NCBI RefSeq assembly: GCF_947072515.1
Contig: NZ_CAMTIG010000009.1
Span: forward strand, 32,056-96,055
Direction of reading: 5' to 3'
DNA length: 64,000 nucleotides
Origin: an uncultured Clostridium sp.
GTDB lineage: Bacteria > Bacillota > Clostridia > Clostridiales > Clostridiaceae
In this document: in pieces, positions 26,673-35,635 of the stretch
Numbering within the stretch: position 1 is the stretch's first letter
Layout of the letters: every line of letters starts with the position of its first letter
The notes under the pieces: generated by a model
Seen by the model: only the letters and a program-made list of their open reading frames with translations
Told to the model about the DNA's origin: nothing
Databases searched by the model: none
Made by a program: the position numbers and the translations under genes

Positions 26673-27749
26673 ATGAGTATAGAAAAGAAGAATAAAGTTT
26701 TAATAATTGATGATGTAGCAGATAACGCTAAAGTTTTGATAGATATATTAAAGAATGACTATATGCTAAACGTAGCATTAAATGGAGTTAAAGGAATAGA
26801 ATTAGCAAAAGAATGGAAACCAGATTTGATTTTATTAGATATAATGATGCCAGAACTTGATGGATATGAAGTTTGTAGAATACTTAAAAGTGATGATAGA
26901 ACAAATATAATACCAGTTATATTTTTAACAGCATTAAGTGATGTGAATGATGAATATAAAGGACTGAAATTAGGTGCATTAGATTATATTACAAAACCAG
27001 TTCATCCAAAGCTTTTAAAAGCAAGAATAAAAAACTATATAGAAATAAAAAAATACAGAAATAATTTAGAAGAACTAGTAAATGAAAAAGTTCATGAGTT
27101 AGAGCAGTTTAATAATTCTTTTGTAGAAACTTTAGCATTAATAGCAGAAACAAGAGATTCAGATTTAGGATGCCATATTGATAGATGTAAGGAATATGCA
27201 AAAATAATGCTTGATTGTATGAGACATGATTCAAGATATATAATCTCAGAAATAGAAGAAATAAATATTATAAAAGCTGTTCCATTACATGATATAGGCA
27301 AGATAGGTATACCAGATAATATTTTACTTAAACCAGGAAAACTTACTGATGAAGAGTTTGAGATAATGAAGGGGCATTCATATTGTGGATATAGAATTTT
27401 AAAAAATGCTGAGGTTAAACTAGATGGAAAAACTAATAGCATAATAAAATGTGCTAAAGAAATAGCATATTATCATCATGAGCAGTGGGGAGGTACGGGA
27501 TATCCTATTGGATTAGAAGGCAAAAATATACCATTACCAGCTAGGCTTATGATGATAATTGATGTATTTGATGCAATTGTAAGTAAAAGGATTTATAAAG
27601 GAGCTAAAAACCCAGAAGAAGCAATAAGGTTTATTCAAGAAGGTAGAGGGTTAATGTTTGATCCAGATTTAGTTGATATTTTTGAAATGGTGAAGGATGA
27701 ATTTTTAAAAGTAGCTTTAAAATATTCAAAATTAGAAAAAAATAAATAG
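26673..27749 (+). CDS. Response regulator with HD-GYP domain (probable c-di-GMP phosphodiesterase)
   Basis: 358 residues. The receiver domain (1-125) has IIDD, phospho-Asp in LILLDIMMPELDG and Lys in YITKP. After a short coiled coil comes an HD-GYP domain (about 150-345): HDIGKIGIPD, the later HHEQWGGTGYP and DVFDAIVSKR, all with metal residues intact. It should hydrolyse cyclic di-GMP under control of the upstream kinase and so affect motility or surface life. It is the last gene before the SAM riboswitch unit. Confidence 0.93.
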   Translation: MSIEKKNKVLIIDDVADNAKVLIDILKNDYMLNVALNGVKGIELAKEWKPDLILLDIMMPELDGYEVCRILKSDDRTNIIPVIFLTALSDVNDEYKGLKLGALDYITKPVHPKLLKARIKNYIEIKKYRNNLEELVNEKVHELEQFNNSFVETLALIAETRDSDLGCHIDRCKEYAKIMLDCMRHDSRYIISEIEEINIIKAVPLHDIGKIGIPDNILLKPGKLTDEEFEIMKGHSYCGYRILKNAEVKLDGKTNSIIKCAKEIAYYHHEQWGGTGYPIGLEGKNIPLPARLMMIIDVFDAIVSKRIYKGAKNPEEAIRFIQEGRGLMFDPDLVDIFEMVKDEFLKVALKYSKLEKNK

Positions 27750-27790
27750 AAAATTTTAGAAAAAAATAAAAATAAATTATTAAAAAAAAG

Positions 27791-27819
27791 TTGACAAACT
27801 ATGAATAGTAAGATATATT
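27791..27819 (+). promoter_or_regulatory. Consensus sigma-A promoter of the met transport operon
   Basis: TTGACA at 27791-27796, an exact 17-base spacer and TATATT at 27814-27819, about 25 bases before the riboswitch. Confidence 0.85.
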
Positions 27820-27844
27820 AAAAACAAGTAAAACAGAATATTAA

Positions 27845-27966
27845 CTTATCAAGAGCGGTGGAGGGACTGGCCCTATGAAACCCAGCAACCTGTAATTTTA
27901 AATATACAATAGCTATATCTAAATTATGTGGTGCTAATTCCTGCAACTATTTAGTTGGGAGATGAG
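27845..27966 (+). promoter_or_regulatory. SAM-I (S-box) riboswitch
   Basis: Highly conserved S-box signatures are present: CTTATCAAGAG at the 5' side, GAGGGACTGGCCCTATGA, AACCCAGCAACCT, then GGTGCTAATTCCTGCA and the closing GATGAG. P1 pairs CTTATC with GATGAG. With SAM bound, transcription should stop at the terminator just downstream. It controls the methionine ABC importer genes. Confidence 0.97.
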
Positions 27967-27992
27967 AAAAGAATATGGGTATATTATTTATG

Positions 27993-28023
27993 CACTAGAG
28001 TTTTTTCTCTAGTGTATTTTTTT
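27993..28023 (+). terminator. Riboswitch-controlled terminator
   Basis: Stem CACTAGAG with CTCTAGTG around TTTTTT, then TATTTTTTT. GAGAAAA at 27964-27970, at the 3' edge of P1, is complementary to TTTTCTC at 28003-28009. This gives an antiterminator when SAM is absent. Confidence 0.92.
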
Positions 28024-28093
28024 GCAGGAAAATAAAAGTCCAAAAATTAAATTTACTACTTTATAAAATAAATTACTTTGGGGGTGTCAAGAA

Positions 28094-29056
28094 ATGATAA
28101 AAATAGAAAATGTGTATAAAAAATTTGGGGAGACAAGTGTTTTAAATAATGTTTCATTAGAAATAAAAGAAGGAGAAATATATGGGATAATAGGGCATAG
28201 TGGAGCAGGAAAAAGTACTCTTCTAAGATGTATTAATGGACTTGAAGGATATAATGAAGGTTCAATAAATGTTATGGGCGATGAAATAGGTAAATTAAAG
28301 GATAAGCAAATAAGAGACTTAAGAAGAAACTTAGGAATGATTTTTCAAAATTTTAATCTTTTAGATAGAAAAACTGTTTTTGAAAATATAGCATTACCTT
28401 TAGAAGTATGGAAATATGATAAGAAGCATATAGAAAATAAAGTGATAGAACTTTTAAAATTAGTTGGATTAGAAGATAAAAAGGATAGAAAACCAAAAGA
28501 ATTATCAGGAGGGCAAAAACAAAGAGTTGCTATAGCTAGAGCATTAGCATTAGAGCCAAAGGTATTGCTTTGTGATGAAGCAACATCAGCGTTAGATCCA
28601 AAAACAACAAAAGATATATTAGAACTTCTATTAGAAATAAATAACAGATTAAATATAACTATTGTAATAGTGACTCACCAAATGGAAGTAGTTAAAGAGG
28701 TATGTGAAAAAATAACTTTATTAGATGGTGGAAGGGTTAAAGCACAGGGATTAGCAAAAGAATTGTTTTTAAAGCCAGAAAATCATTTGAAAAAATTTCT
28801 AGGGGAGGGTGATGAAGAAATATTACCTTCAGAAGGAATAAATATAAGAATATTTTTCCCAAGTGATTTTTCGGAAAATGCAATAATAACAAAACTTGCG
28901 AGAGAGTTAGATATAGATTTTTCAATTGTATTTGGAAAATTAGAGAAGTTTAGAGGAGATATATTAGGTAGTTTAGTTATAAATATAGAAGAAAAAGATA
29001 AAGACAAAATACTAGGGTATTTAAATGAGAAAAATGTGAAGTGGGAGGTAATATAA
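28094..29056 (+). CDS. metN: Methionine ABC importer ATP-binding protein
   Basis: 320 residues. Walker A is GHSGAGKST (near 38-46), signature LSGGQKQR, Walker B VLLCDEATSALDP and H-loop THQME. The C-terminal 80 residues form the NIL (methionine-sensing) domain, GINIRIFF onward, which lets internal methionine inhibit transport. It lies downstream of the S-box leader. GGGGGTGTC precedes ATG 28094, and the stop abuts the permease fusion gene. Confidence 0.97.
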   Translation: MIKIENVYKKFGETSVLNNVSLEIKEGEIYGIIGHSGAGKSTLLRCINGLEGYNEGSINVMGDEIGKLKDKQIRDLRRNLGMIFQNFNLLDRKTVFENIALPLEVWKYDKKHIENKVIELLKLVGLEDKKDRKPKELSGGQKQRVAIARALALEPKVLLCDEATSALDPKTTKDILELLLEINNRLNITIVIVTHQMEVVKEVCEKITLLDGGRVKAQGLAKELFLKPENHLKKFLGEGDEEILPSEGINIRIFFPSDFSENAIITKLARELDIDFSIVFGKLEKFRGDILGSLVINIEEKDKDKILGYLNEKNVKWEVI

Positions 29057-30526
29057 ATGAATGCAGAAATTATAAGAGCAGTTCAAGATACAGTAATAAT
29101 GGTAGTTTTTTCAACGGTATTTGCAACTATATTAGGATTTATACCTGCGATAATACTTACTTTAACTGCAAAGGATGGACTAAGACCAAATAAAGCAGTA
29201 TATAATACATTAGATTTTATAATAAATATTTTAAGAAGTTTTCCATTTATAATTTTAATGGTTGTATTATTTCCAATTTCAAGATTTATTATAGGAACAT
29301 CTATTGGAGTAAAAGCAGCAATAATTCCATTAACAATAGGAACAGCACCATTTATTGCAAGAATTATAGAAAATGCATTAAGAGAAGTGGACAAGGGGAT
29401 TGTTGAAGCGGCAAAATCTTTTGGGGCTACTGATTTTCAGATAGTATTTAAAGTATTATTAAAAGAAGCTATTCCATCTATTGTATCAGGATTAACATTA
29501 ACTACAATTAGTGTTATAGGATATTCTGCAATGGCAGGAGCTATTGGAGCTGGTGGGCTTGGAGATGTTGCTATAAGATATGGATATCATAGAAATAATA
29601 CAAAAGTGCTGATTGTTACTGTTATACTTTTAATAATAATTGTACAGATTGTACAAAGTTTAGGAAATCTTATTTATAAGAAATTAATTAATGGGCAAAG
29701 CAAAAATAATAAAATTAAAAAGAAGTCATTAATAGGAGTTATAGTAGCAGCATCAATATTATTAATTATAGGAAGTATTGGAGTTGTTGCTAAGAATAAG
29801 GATGATAAAACTATAAAGCTCGGAGTTTCACCTGTACCTCATAAGGAAATAGCTTTGGCTGCAAAAGAAGACTTAGAAGCTAAAGGATATAAGGTTGATA
29901 TTATAGAGTTTAATGATTATGTAACACCGAACACAGCTCTTGCAGAAGGTAGCCTAGATGCAAACTTTTTTCAGCATATACCTTATTTAAATGATCAAAA
30001 TAAAACAAGAAATTTAAATTTAGATTATACAGCACAAATTCATTTAGAACCTCTTGGAGCATATTCGAAAAAAATAAAAAACATTAATGAATTAAAAAAT
30101 GGAGATATTATAGCTATTCCAAATGATCCATCAAATGAAGCAAGAGCATTAAAACTTTTAGAGGAAAATGGATTGATAAAAGTTAAAGATGGAGATCTTA
30201 TAACACCTAAAGATATAATTGAGAATAAAAAGAATTTAAAATTTAAAGAGTTAGAAGCAGCAACTATACCAAAAGTTTTAGAAGATGTTAGTCTTGCAGT
30301 AATTAATGGAAACTATGCTATAGATGCAGGATATGAAATAAAAGATGCATTAATAAAAGAAAATAAAGATTCAGAAGGATCTAAGCCTTACGGAAATGTA
30401 ATAGCAGTAAGAAAAGAAGAGAAAGATACTGAAAAAATTAAAGATTTAACAGAGGCTTTAACATCAGAAAAAGTAAAAGAATTTATAAATGAAAAATATA
30501 ATGGAAATGTAATTCCTGTATTTTAG
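29057..30526 (+). CDS. metI: Methionine ABC permease fused to its substrate-binding domain (MetI-MetQ)
   Basis: 489 residues in one uninterrupted frame. Residues 1-215 are a MetI-type permease with five helices and the ATPase-coupling EAAKSFGATDFQIVF loop. A further membrane helix lies at about 225-245. From about 250 to the end comes a MetQ/NlpA-type binding domain (KLGVSPVPHKEIA, then NALAEGSLDANFFQH-like core and IAIPNDPSNEARAL). No lipobox cysteine is present; the extra helix takes the place of the lipid anchor. Normally metI and metQ are separate genes. The fusion fixes one binding domain to each permease subunit. Confidence 0.95.
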   Translation: MNAEIIRAVQDTVIMVVFSTVFATILGFIPAIILTLTAKDGLRPNKAVYNTLDFIINILRSFPFIILMVVLFPISRFIIGTSIGVKAAIIPLTIGTAPFIARIIENALREVDKGIVEAAKSFGATDFQIVFKVLLKEAIPSIVSGLTLTTISVIGYSAMAGAIGAGGLGDVAIRYGYHRNNTKVLIVTVILLIIIVQIVQSLGNLIYKKLINGQSKNNKIKKKSLIGVIVAASILLIIGSIGVVAKNKDDKTIKLGVSPVPHKEIALAAKEDLEAKGYKVDIIEFNDYVTPNTALAEGSLDANFFQHIPYLNDQNKTRNLNLDYTAQIHLEPLGAYSKKIKNINELKNGDIIAIPNDPSNEARALKLLEENGLIKVKDGDLITPKDIIENKKNLKFKELEAATIPKVLEDVSLAVINGNYAIDAGYEIKDALIKENKDSEGSKPYGNVIAVRKEEKDTEKIKDLTEALTSEKVKEFINEKYNGNVIPVF

Positions 30527-30594
30527 GAATAAAATAATAAAATTAGGTAATAATAAAAAAAGCAAAAGTAGGACCTTAAATATAATCTTAGTTT

Positions 30595-30627
30595 AATATC
30601 ACAAAACGTAGTTTTGTGATATTTTTC
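30595..30627 (+). terminator. Terminator of the met operon
   Basis: A perfect stem (AATATCACAAAAC with GTTTTGTGATATT) around GTA, then TTTCTTTT. Confidence 0.88.
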
Positions 30628-30710
30628 TTTTATTAGCATAGAAAGGCTAGAAGTTTTTTAGAGAAAAAGGTAAAATAATAAAAGAATATAAAAAGGGGGA
30701 GTACTTTTTA

Positions 30711-31763
30711 ATGAATATTTCAAATGTACAAGTTAAATTAAAAGGAAGCGATATATTAAGTATTATAAATGACTTTGTAAAGGTTGAAGGGTTAGATTTA
30801 AAATCAGTTAATATAGACAATGGAATAGAAGTAGAAGGAAGTTTTAAAAAAGGAATAAAGATAAATTTTAAGGGAACAATATCAGATTTATCAGTAATTG
30901 ATGGAAAATTACATTTAAGATTTTCTGCATTAAAGGTGTGGAAAGTTGGGATTTTTAGAATCTTTAGAAGTTTAGGAGTTAAATTTCTTTTAAAACTTTT
31001 AGGGGACTTAGGTATTGATGGAAATAAGGACAAGCTTGTTATAGATATAGATAAAATTCTTGAAGCTGTTAAGATAGTAAAATTAAAGTTAAAAGAAGTA
31101 GAGATAGTAGAAGATGTTGTTTGTGCAGAGGTTTATGATATAAAAATAAACTTAAGTGGAAATAATGAAGAAGAGATATCAGAAGATACAGAAGAAAATA
31201 AAGCGGATAATGAAACAGAAGAAAATAAAACAGATAGTGAGGCAAAAGAAGAAAACTCAGATGGCACTATAGAAGAAGATGTAGAAGACGAAGAAATAGA
31301 TAACTTAATAATAGAGAAAAAAACAGATGATTATTATAATAAAGGAAGAAATATAGCAAAAGAAAAGCTAGAAGAAACTCTACCTAAAACAAAAGAGTTT
31401 TCAGATTATCTTTTTGTTATTCCAGATTTAATAGCATTAACAGGAAGACTTTTAAGAGATGAGAGAGTTCCGATAAAAACAAAGCTTACTATATCAGGAA
31501 GTATAGCATATCTTCTATTTCCAAATGATTTAATTCCAAATAAAATACCTTTTGTAGGACAAATTGATGATTTAGCAGTTTTATTCTTTGCATTAAATAG
31601 AATTGCTAATGATGTTCCAGCAAAAGTGTTATTAGAAAATTGGTCTGGAAAAAATGAATTAATAGTAGTATTAAAAAATGGATTAGAATATGTAATAAAC
31701 TTTACAGGAGCTAAGAATTTAGAAAAAATAGTTAGTGTTATAGAAGAATTAGGAACATTATAA
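30711..31763 (+). CDS. Multidomain protein with C-terminal DUF1232 (YkvA-like) region
   Basis: 350 residues. Residues 1-150 are strand-rich and hydrophobic (VKLKGSDILSII, GIKINFKGTISD), perhaps a lipid-binding-like fold. Residues 155-200 are a low-complexity Glu/Asp linker. Residues about 235-300 match DUF1232: FVIPDLIALTGRLLRD, then SIAYLLFPNDLIPNKIP and VGQIDDLAVLF. DUF1232 proteins are small membrane-linked proteins of unknown function. GGGGGAG precedes ATG 30711, and the RNase H gene follows after 10 bases. Confidence 0.75.
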   Translation: MNISNVQVKLKGSDILSIINDFVKVEGLDLKSVNIDNGIEVEGSFKKGIKINFKGTISDLSVIDGKLHLRFSALKVWKVGIFRIFRSLGVKFLLKLLGDLGIDGNKDKLVIDIDKILEAVKIVKLKLKEVEIVEDVVCAEVYDIKINLSGNNEEEISEDTEENKADNETEENKTDSEAKEENSDGTIEEDVEDEEIDNLIIEKKTDDYYNKGRNIAKEKLEETLPKTKEFSDYLFVIPDLIALTGRLLRDERVPIKTKLTISGSIAYLLFPNDLIPNKIPFVGQIDDLAVLFFALNRIANDVPAKVLLENWSGKNELIVVLKNGLEYVINFTGAKNLEKIVSVIEELGTL

Positions 31764-31773
31764 GGAGTAAAAA

Positions 31774-32430
31774 ATGGCAGGAAAATATTATTCAGTATAT
31801 AAAGGAAAATCAGGAGAACCAAAAATATTTACTTCTTGGGATGCATGTAAAAAAGAAGTTATAGGATTTAAGGGAGCAATATATAAGAGTTTTAAAACAG
31901 AGAAGGAAGCAGAGGAATTCATTCTTTTAAACTTACGGAATAGTGGGAATGTAACAAGCAGTAGAGTAAAGAAAAAAGAAATTATTGAAGAAGAAAGTTT
32001 TATAGCAGAGGACGGATTAACTGCCTATGTAGATGGAAGTTTTTCTTTGGAAAAGAAAAATTATTCTTATGGAATGGTATGTATAAATAGTGGGGAGGTT
32101 ATTCATAAGGACAAAGGCGTAGGAACTAATAAAGAAGCAATAGCTCTTAGAAATGTATCAGGAGAAGTAGATGGCGCTATGGCAGCTGTTAAGTATGCGA
32201 TAGAGGAAGATTTTAAAAAAGTAACTATAGTCTTTGATTATCAAGGGATAGAATCATGGGCACTTGGTACATGGAAAAGAAACAATGAAATAACACAAAA
32301 TTATAATAAATTTATGCAAGAAAAAATGAAAGAAATAAAAATTCAGTTTAAGAAAGTAAAAGGTCATAGTGGAGATTTATATAATGACATGGCAGATAAG
32401 CTTGCAAAAGAAGCTCTAGGAATTTTTTAG
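31774..32430 (+). CDS. rnhA: Ribonuclease H with N-terminal RNA/DNA hybrid-binding domain
   Basis: 218 residues. Residues 1-55 form the viroplasmin-type hybrid-binding domain (KYYSVYKGKSGEPKIF, then KSFKTEKEAEEF). Residues 70-218 are the RNase H domain with catalytic acids in YVDGSF, GEVDGAM, VFDYQG and the end GHSGDLYNDMAD. It removes RNA from RNA-DNA hybrids. AAGGAGT precedes ATG 31774. Confidence 0.93.
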   Translation: MAGKYYSVYKGKSGEPKIFTSWDACKKEVIGFKGAIYKSFKTEKEAEEFILLNLRNSGNVTSSRVKKKEIIEEESFIAEDGLTAYVDGSFSLEKKNYSYGMVCINSGEVIHKDKGVGTNKEAIALRNVSGEVDGAMAAVKYAIEEDFKKVTIVFDYQGIESWALGTWKRNNEITQNYNKFMQEKMKEIKIQFKKVKGHSGDLYNDMADKLAKEALGIF

Positions 32431-32491
32431 AATAAAATTTGAAAATCTACAAACCATAATAGTAATACTAAAAATAAGTGAGGTGATAATT

Positions 32492-32662
32492 ATGGGACGT
32501 AGATTAATGGGTGTAGCAGCTGGTGTGGTTATAGGTGCTGCTGCATGTATGGCAGTAATGCCTTGTGTAGATAAGAAAACAATGAGATCTATGAAAAGAG
32601 CAGGAAGAAAATTAAGATATGTAGCAGAAGATGCATATGATAATTTATCAGGTATGAGATAG
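32492..32662 (+). CDS. Small 56-aa protein with one membrane helix
   Basis: ATG 32492 follows GTGAGGTGAT at proper spacing. The product has a Gly/Ala-rich hydrophobic helix (LMGVAAGVVIGAAACMAV), then a basic amphipathic segment. This is the shape of short YtxH-like membrane proteins. Function unknown. A terminator follows directly, which supports a real gene. Confidence 0.65.
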   Translation: MGRRLMGVAAGVVIGAAACMAVMPCVDKKTMRSMKRAGRKLRYVAEDAYDNLSGMR

Positions 32663-32670
32663 TGAAAAAA

Positions 32671-32718
32671 GGGCTATTGTTTTAACGGAAGAATCCGTTA
32701 GCAATAGTCTTTTTTTGT
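32671..32718 (+). terminator. Terminator after the 56-aa gene
   Basis: A two-part stem: GGGCTATTG with CAATAGTCT outside and TAACGG with CCGTTA inside, loop AAGAAT, then TTTTTTTGTTT. Confidence 0.8.
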
Positions 32719-32881
32719 TTAAGACAAATTAAATAAGAGTATTTTTAAATAATATTATTAGAAATAGAGAAATTTATAACATATTTTTTGAGGATTTTTA
32801 TGAAAAACAAATTAGAATTAAATAAAAAATAAAAAATAAGAGGAATTATGAGAAAAATACTGTATATATTTAGAAAAACAT

Positions 32882-32889
32882 GATATAAT
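32882..32889 (+). promoter_or_regulatory. Extended -10 promoter upstream of the Xre-TPR pair
   Basis: TG-A-TATAAT ends at 32889. The upstream -35 hexamer is poor (TGTATA at 17 bases). Confidence 0.45.
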
Positions 32890-32964
32890 TAAAACAAAAT
32901 TTGAATAAATTATAAATTTATTTAAATAAATATGAATAAAAGGTAACGGGGTTGAGAAGAAAAT

Positions 32965-34266
32965 ATGGAAATTCTATCTTTGGGGGATAAAATAAAAAGA
33001 AGACGAAAAGAACTAAATATGACACTTAAGGATTTAGCTAAAGACAGAATAACGCCAGGACAGATTAGTTTAGTCGAGTCTAGACGTTCTAATCCATCTA
33101 TGGATCTATTAGAATATTTAGCTGAGACATTAGATGTAAATGTAGAATATTTAATGGAGTCAGAAGAAAGTCAAGCGGAAAACATAAGTTTATATTATGA
33201 GCAATTAGCAGAGGCGTACATAGGGCAAAGAGAATTTGAATTTGCCAGTGAAAATATAAGAAGAGCATATGAATATGCAGAAAAGTATAATATTCAAGGA
33301 AGAAAAGGAAAAATTCTTCATTTAGCAGGAAAGATTTATTTGGCAAAAGGACAATATGGACAAGCACAAAGTAAAATATTAAGTGCCAATATTATATTTA
33401 TAAAACATAAAAAATATGAAGAGATAGTTAGAAGTTTCTTAGATTTAGCTAAAATAACATTAAAGCTAAAGGCATATCATTCAGCAAATAGTTATTTAAA
33501 GCAAGCTGAAAGGGTATATGTAGATAATAAAATTATAGATGAACTTCTAATAGCTGAAATTTATTATAATTTAGCAAAAAGTTATTTTGAAATAGAAAAC
33601 ATAGATGATGCAGTAAAATATTCTAATTTAACAAAAGATAAATTGGAAAAAATAAATAATAGAAAAGAATATGGTAAAGCTCTTTTAAAGATATCAGAAG
33701 AGTATGGAGAGCAAGAAAATATTAAAAATGCAATAAAATATTCTAAAAAGACATTAGATGTGTATGCTGAAATGGAGCAATATAAAAGTATATCAAATAT
33801 ACAAAATAGACTTGGGGAGTTATTTTATAACTTTGAAAATATAGTAGAAGCTGAAAAACATTTTAATAATTCAAAAGAAATGAAAGAAAGAAATGGAGAC
33901 AAGGAGACTACAAATATTCTTATAAATATTTGTCAGAATTATTTAAAAATAAAGAACATAAAAAAATGTAAAAATGTTTTAGAAAATATATATTCATTAT
34001 TAAGTGATAATGATAAACAAGCGAAGATAGAATGTCTATTAATAGAGTATAGAATGTACCAAATAGAAGAAGATTTAGAAAAAGCGGAAAAAATTCTTTT
34101 AGAAGCATATAATTTTGCATGTAATAATGAGATTCAAGATAAAATAGCTGAACTTTCAATAATATTAGGAAAGTTTTATATTGACTTAAAAAAGACAGAA
34201 AAAGCGGAAAAATATTTAGACAGAGGTGTAGGTATTTTTAGAGAAATTGGCGTATTAAAAAATTAG
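32965..34266 (+). CDS. Xre-family HTH regulator with TPR repeats (RRNPP-like), copy 1
   Basis: 433 residues. Residues 1-65 are an Xre helix-turn-helix (SLGDKIKRRRKELNMTLKDL, then ISLVESRRSNPSMDLLEYLA). The remainder is about eight tetratricopeptide repeats with the usual A/G/Y spacing (AEAYIGQREFEFA, for example). This layout is shared with peptide-sensing RRNPP regulators (PlcR, Rgg and relatives). No short pheromone-like gene is obvious next to it, so peptide control is inference. GGGGTTGAGAAG precedes ATG 32965. The second copy follows 20 bases later. Confidence 0.88.
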   Translation: MEILSLGDKIKRRRKELNMTLKDLAKDRITPGQISLVESRRSNPSMDLLEYLAETLDVNVEYLMESEESQAENISLYYEQLAEAYIGQREFEFASENIRRAYEYAEKYNIQGRKGKILHLAGKIYLAKGQYGQAQSKILSANIIFIKHKKYEEIVRSFLDLAKITLKLKAYHSANSYLKQAERVYVDNKIIDELLIAEIYYNLAKSYFEIENIDDAVKYSNLTKDKLEKINNRKEYGKALLKISEEYGEQENIKNAIKYSKKTLDVYAEMEQYKSISNIQNRLGELFYNFENIVEAEKHFNNSKEMKERNGDKETTNILINICQNYLKIKNIKKCKNVLENIYSLLSDNDKQAKIECLLIEYRMYQIEEDLEKAEKILLEAYNFACNNEIQDKIAELSIILGKFYIDLKKTEKAEKYLDRGVGIFREIGVLKN

Positions 34267-34286
34267 GGTATGATGGGTGAGATAAT

Positions 34287-35549
34287 ATGGAAATACTTTC
34301 AACAGGTGAAAAAATAAAACGTATTAGAGTTTATAATGGAGTCACGTTAAAGGAATTATGTGGCGATAAAATATCAATATCAAAAATGAGCTGTATTGAA
34401 AATGGAAAAATAGAAGCAGATGATGCAATTTTAGAATATATATCAGAAAAATTAAATATAGATTTTGTGTATCTAGCAAAATCTGTATATGAGCAAATAG
34501 AAGATAATGTAAAATTAATCGAAACAAACTTAAATGGCAAAAATTACGAAAAAGAATTAAAATTCAATCTAGAATATGCTGTTGAATATGGTAATATAAG
34601 CCAATCAATCCGGATAGTAAATAAATTATTTAAATACTATAAAAAAAATAAGAAATGGAATAGTATTTCAGATATTGTACCAGTTTATTATGATTTATAT
34701 AGTAAAGCAGAAAATGTAGAAGACAGATTGGTTTATCTTTATGATTTAGGAAGTTATTTATTCCAAAATGAAGAATTTGAAGAAGCTAAAGTTTACTTTA
34801 AAAGAATAAAAGAGTGTATGGAAAAAAATAATCTTCAAGAAGAAGAGTTTTTTGTGAAGATATGTTTAGAAATAGCAAAGTGTTTAATGAAAATAGAAAA
34901 AAATGAAGAAGCGGAAGAGTATATAAATTTAGCAGTAACAAAAATTAATAATATAAAAACTGAAGATATTGTTTGTGAATTATATCATGTAAGCACTATA
35001 AAAAATATTATTATGAAGCAATACTCAAAAGACAACAAAGAAAAAGCATATGAGTTAGCTAAAGATGATGTTTATAAATTAGTAAAAATGAAAATAGATT
35101 ATGTGAAGGCGTATTTTAGAGCATTTAATGAAAGAGAAGCAAGAATCGTTATAGATGAAATAATTGAAATTATGCCTAAAGAAAACAATGAAAAGTGTGC
35201 AGAAGAGTTTGTAAAATTTTTAAAAATATTAAAGCAATATAATCAATTAGATTATATAAAAAAGATTATAGAAATAGCTTTAAATATAGCTATAGTAACA
35301 GATGATGTTACACTTATAGAGTTTTCATATTATTTAAAGGGATGCCTTTTAGAAGAAGCAAAAAAGTATGATGAAGCAGAAATGAATTTAAATCTTTCCT
35401 TAGATGCATTGACTAGGTTTGGAACAAAGAGAGATTTTTATAACAGATATTTAGATTTAGGAAATCTTTATCATAAACTTGGGAATATAAAAGAGTCAGT
35501 AAGATATTTTTGTTTAGCTATGGATATAAAAAAGAAATGCAATTGCTAA
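34287..35549 (+). CDS. Xre-family HTH regulator with TPR repeats, copy 2
   Basis: 420 residues with the same plan as the upstream gene: MEILSTGEKIKRIRVYNGVT begins the HTH, followed by a long TPR region. The two HTH starts are clearly related (MEILS-GdKIKRiR), but the TPR parts have diverged strongly. This fits an old tandem duplication with different inputs. GGTGAGA precedes ATG 34287. It lies in one unit with copy 1 and the 120-aa acidic protein. Confidence 0.85.
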   Translation: MEILSTGEKIKRIRVYNGVTLKELCGDKISISKMSCIENGKIEADDAILEYISEKLNIDFVYLAKSVYEQIEDNVKLIETNLNGKNYEKELKFNLEYAVEYGNISQSIRIVNKLFKYYKKNKKWNSISDIVPVYYDLYSKAENVEDRLVYLYDLGSYLFQNEEFEEAKVYFKRIKECMEKNNLQEEEFFVKICLEIAKCLMKIEKNEEAEEYINLAVTKINNIKTEDIVCELYHVSTIKNIIMKQYSKDNKEKAYELAKDDVYKLVKMKIDYVKAYFRAFNEREARIVIDEIIEIMPKENNEKCAEEFVKFLKILKQYNQLDYIKKIIEIALNIAIVTDDVTLIEFSYYLKGCLLEEAKKYDEAEMNLNLSLDALTRFGTKRDFYNRYLDLGNLYHKLGNIKESVRYFCLAMDIKKKCNC

Positions 35550-35635
35550 AAAAATGTATATAAATCTATAAAAAATATAACACTAATAAGGGGTTGTCTA
35601 AAGCAATTCCTTATTATTTTTTTGGAGGTATATAT

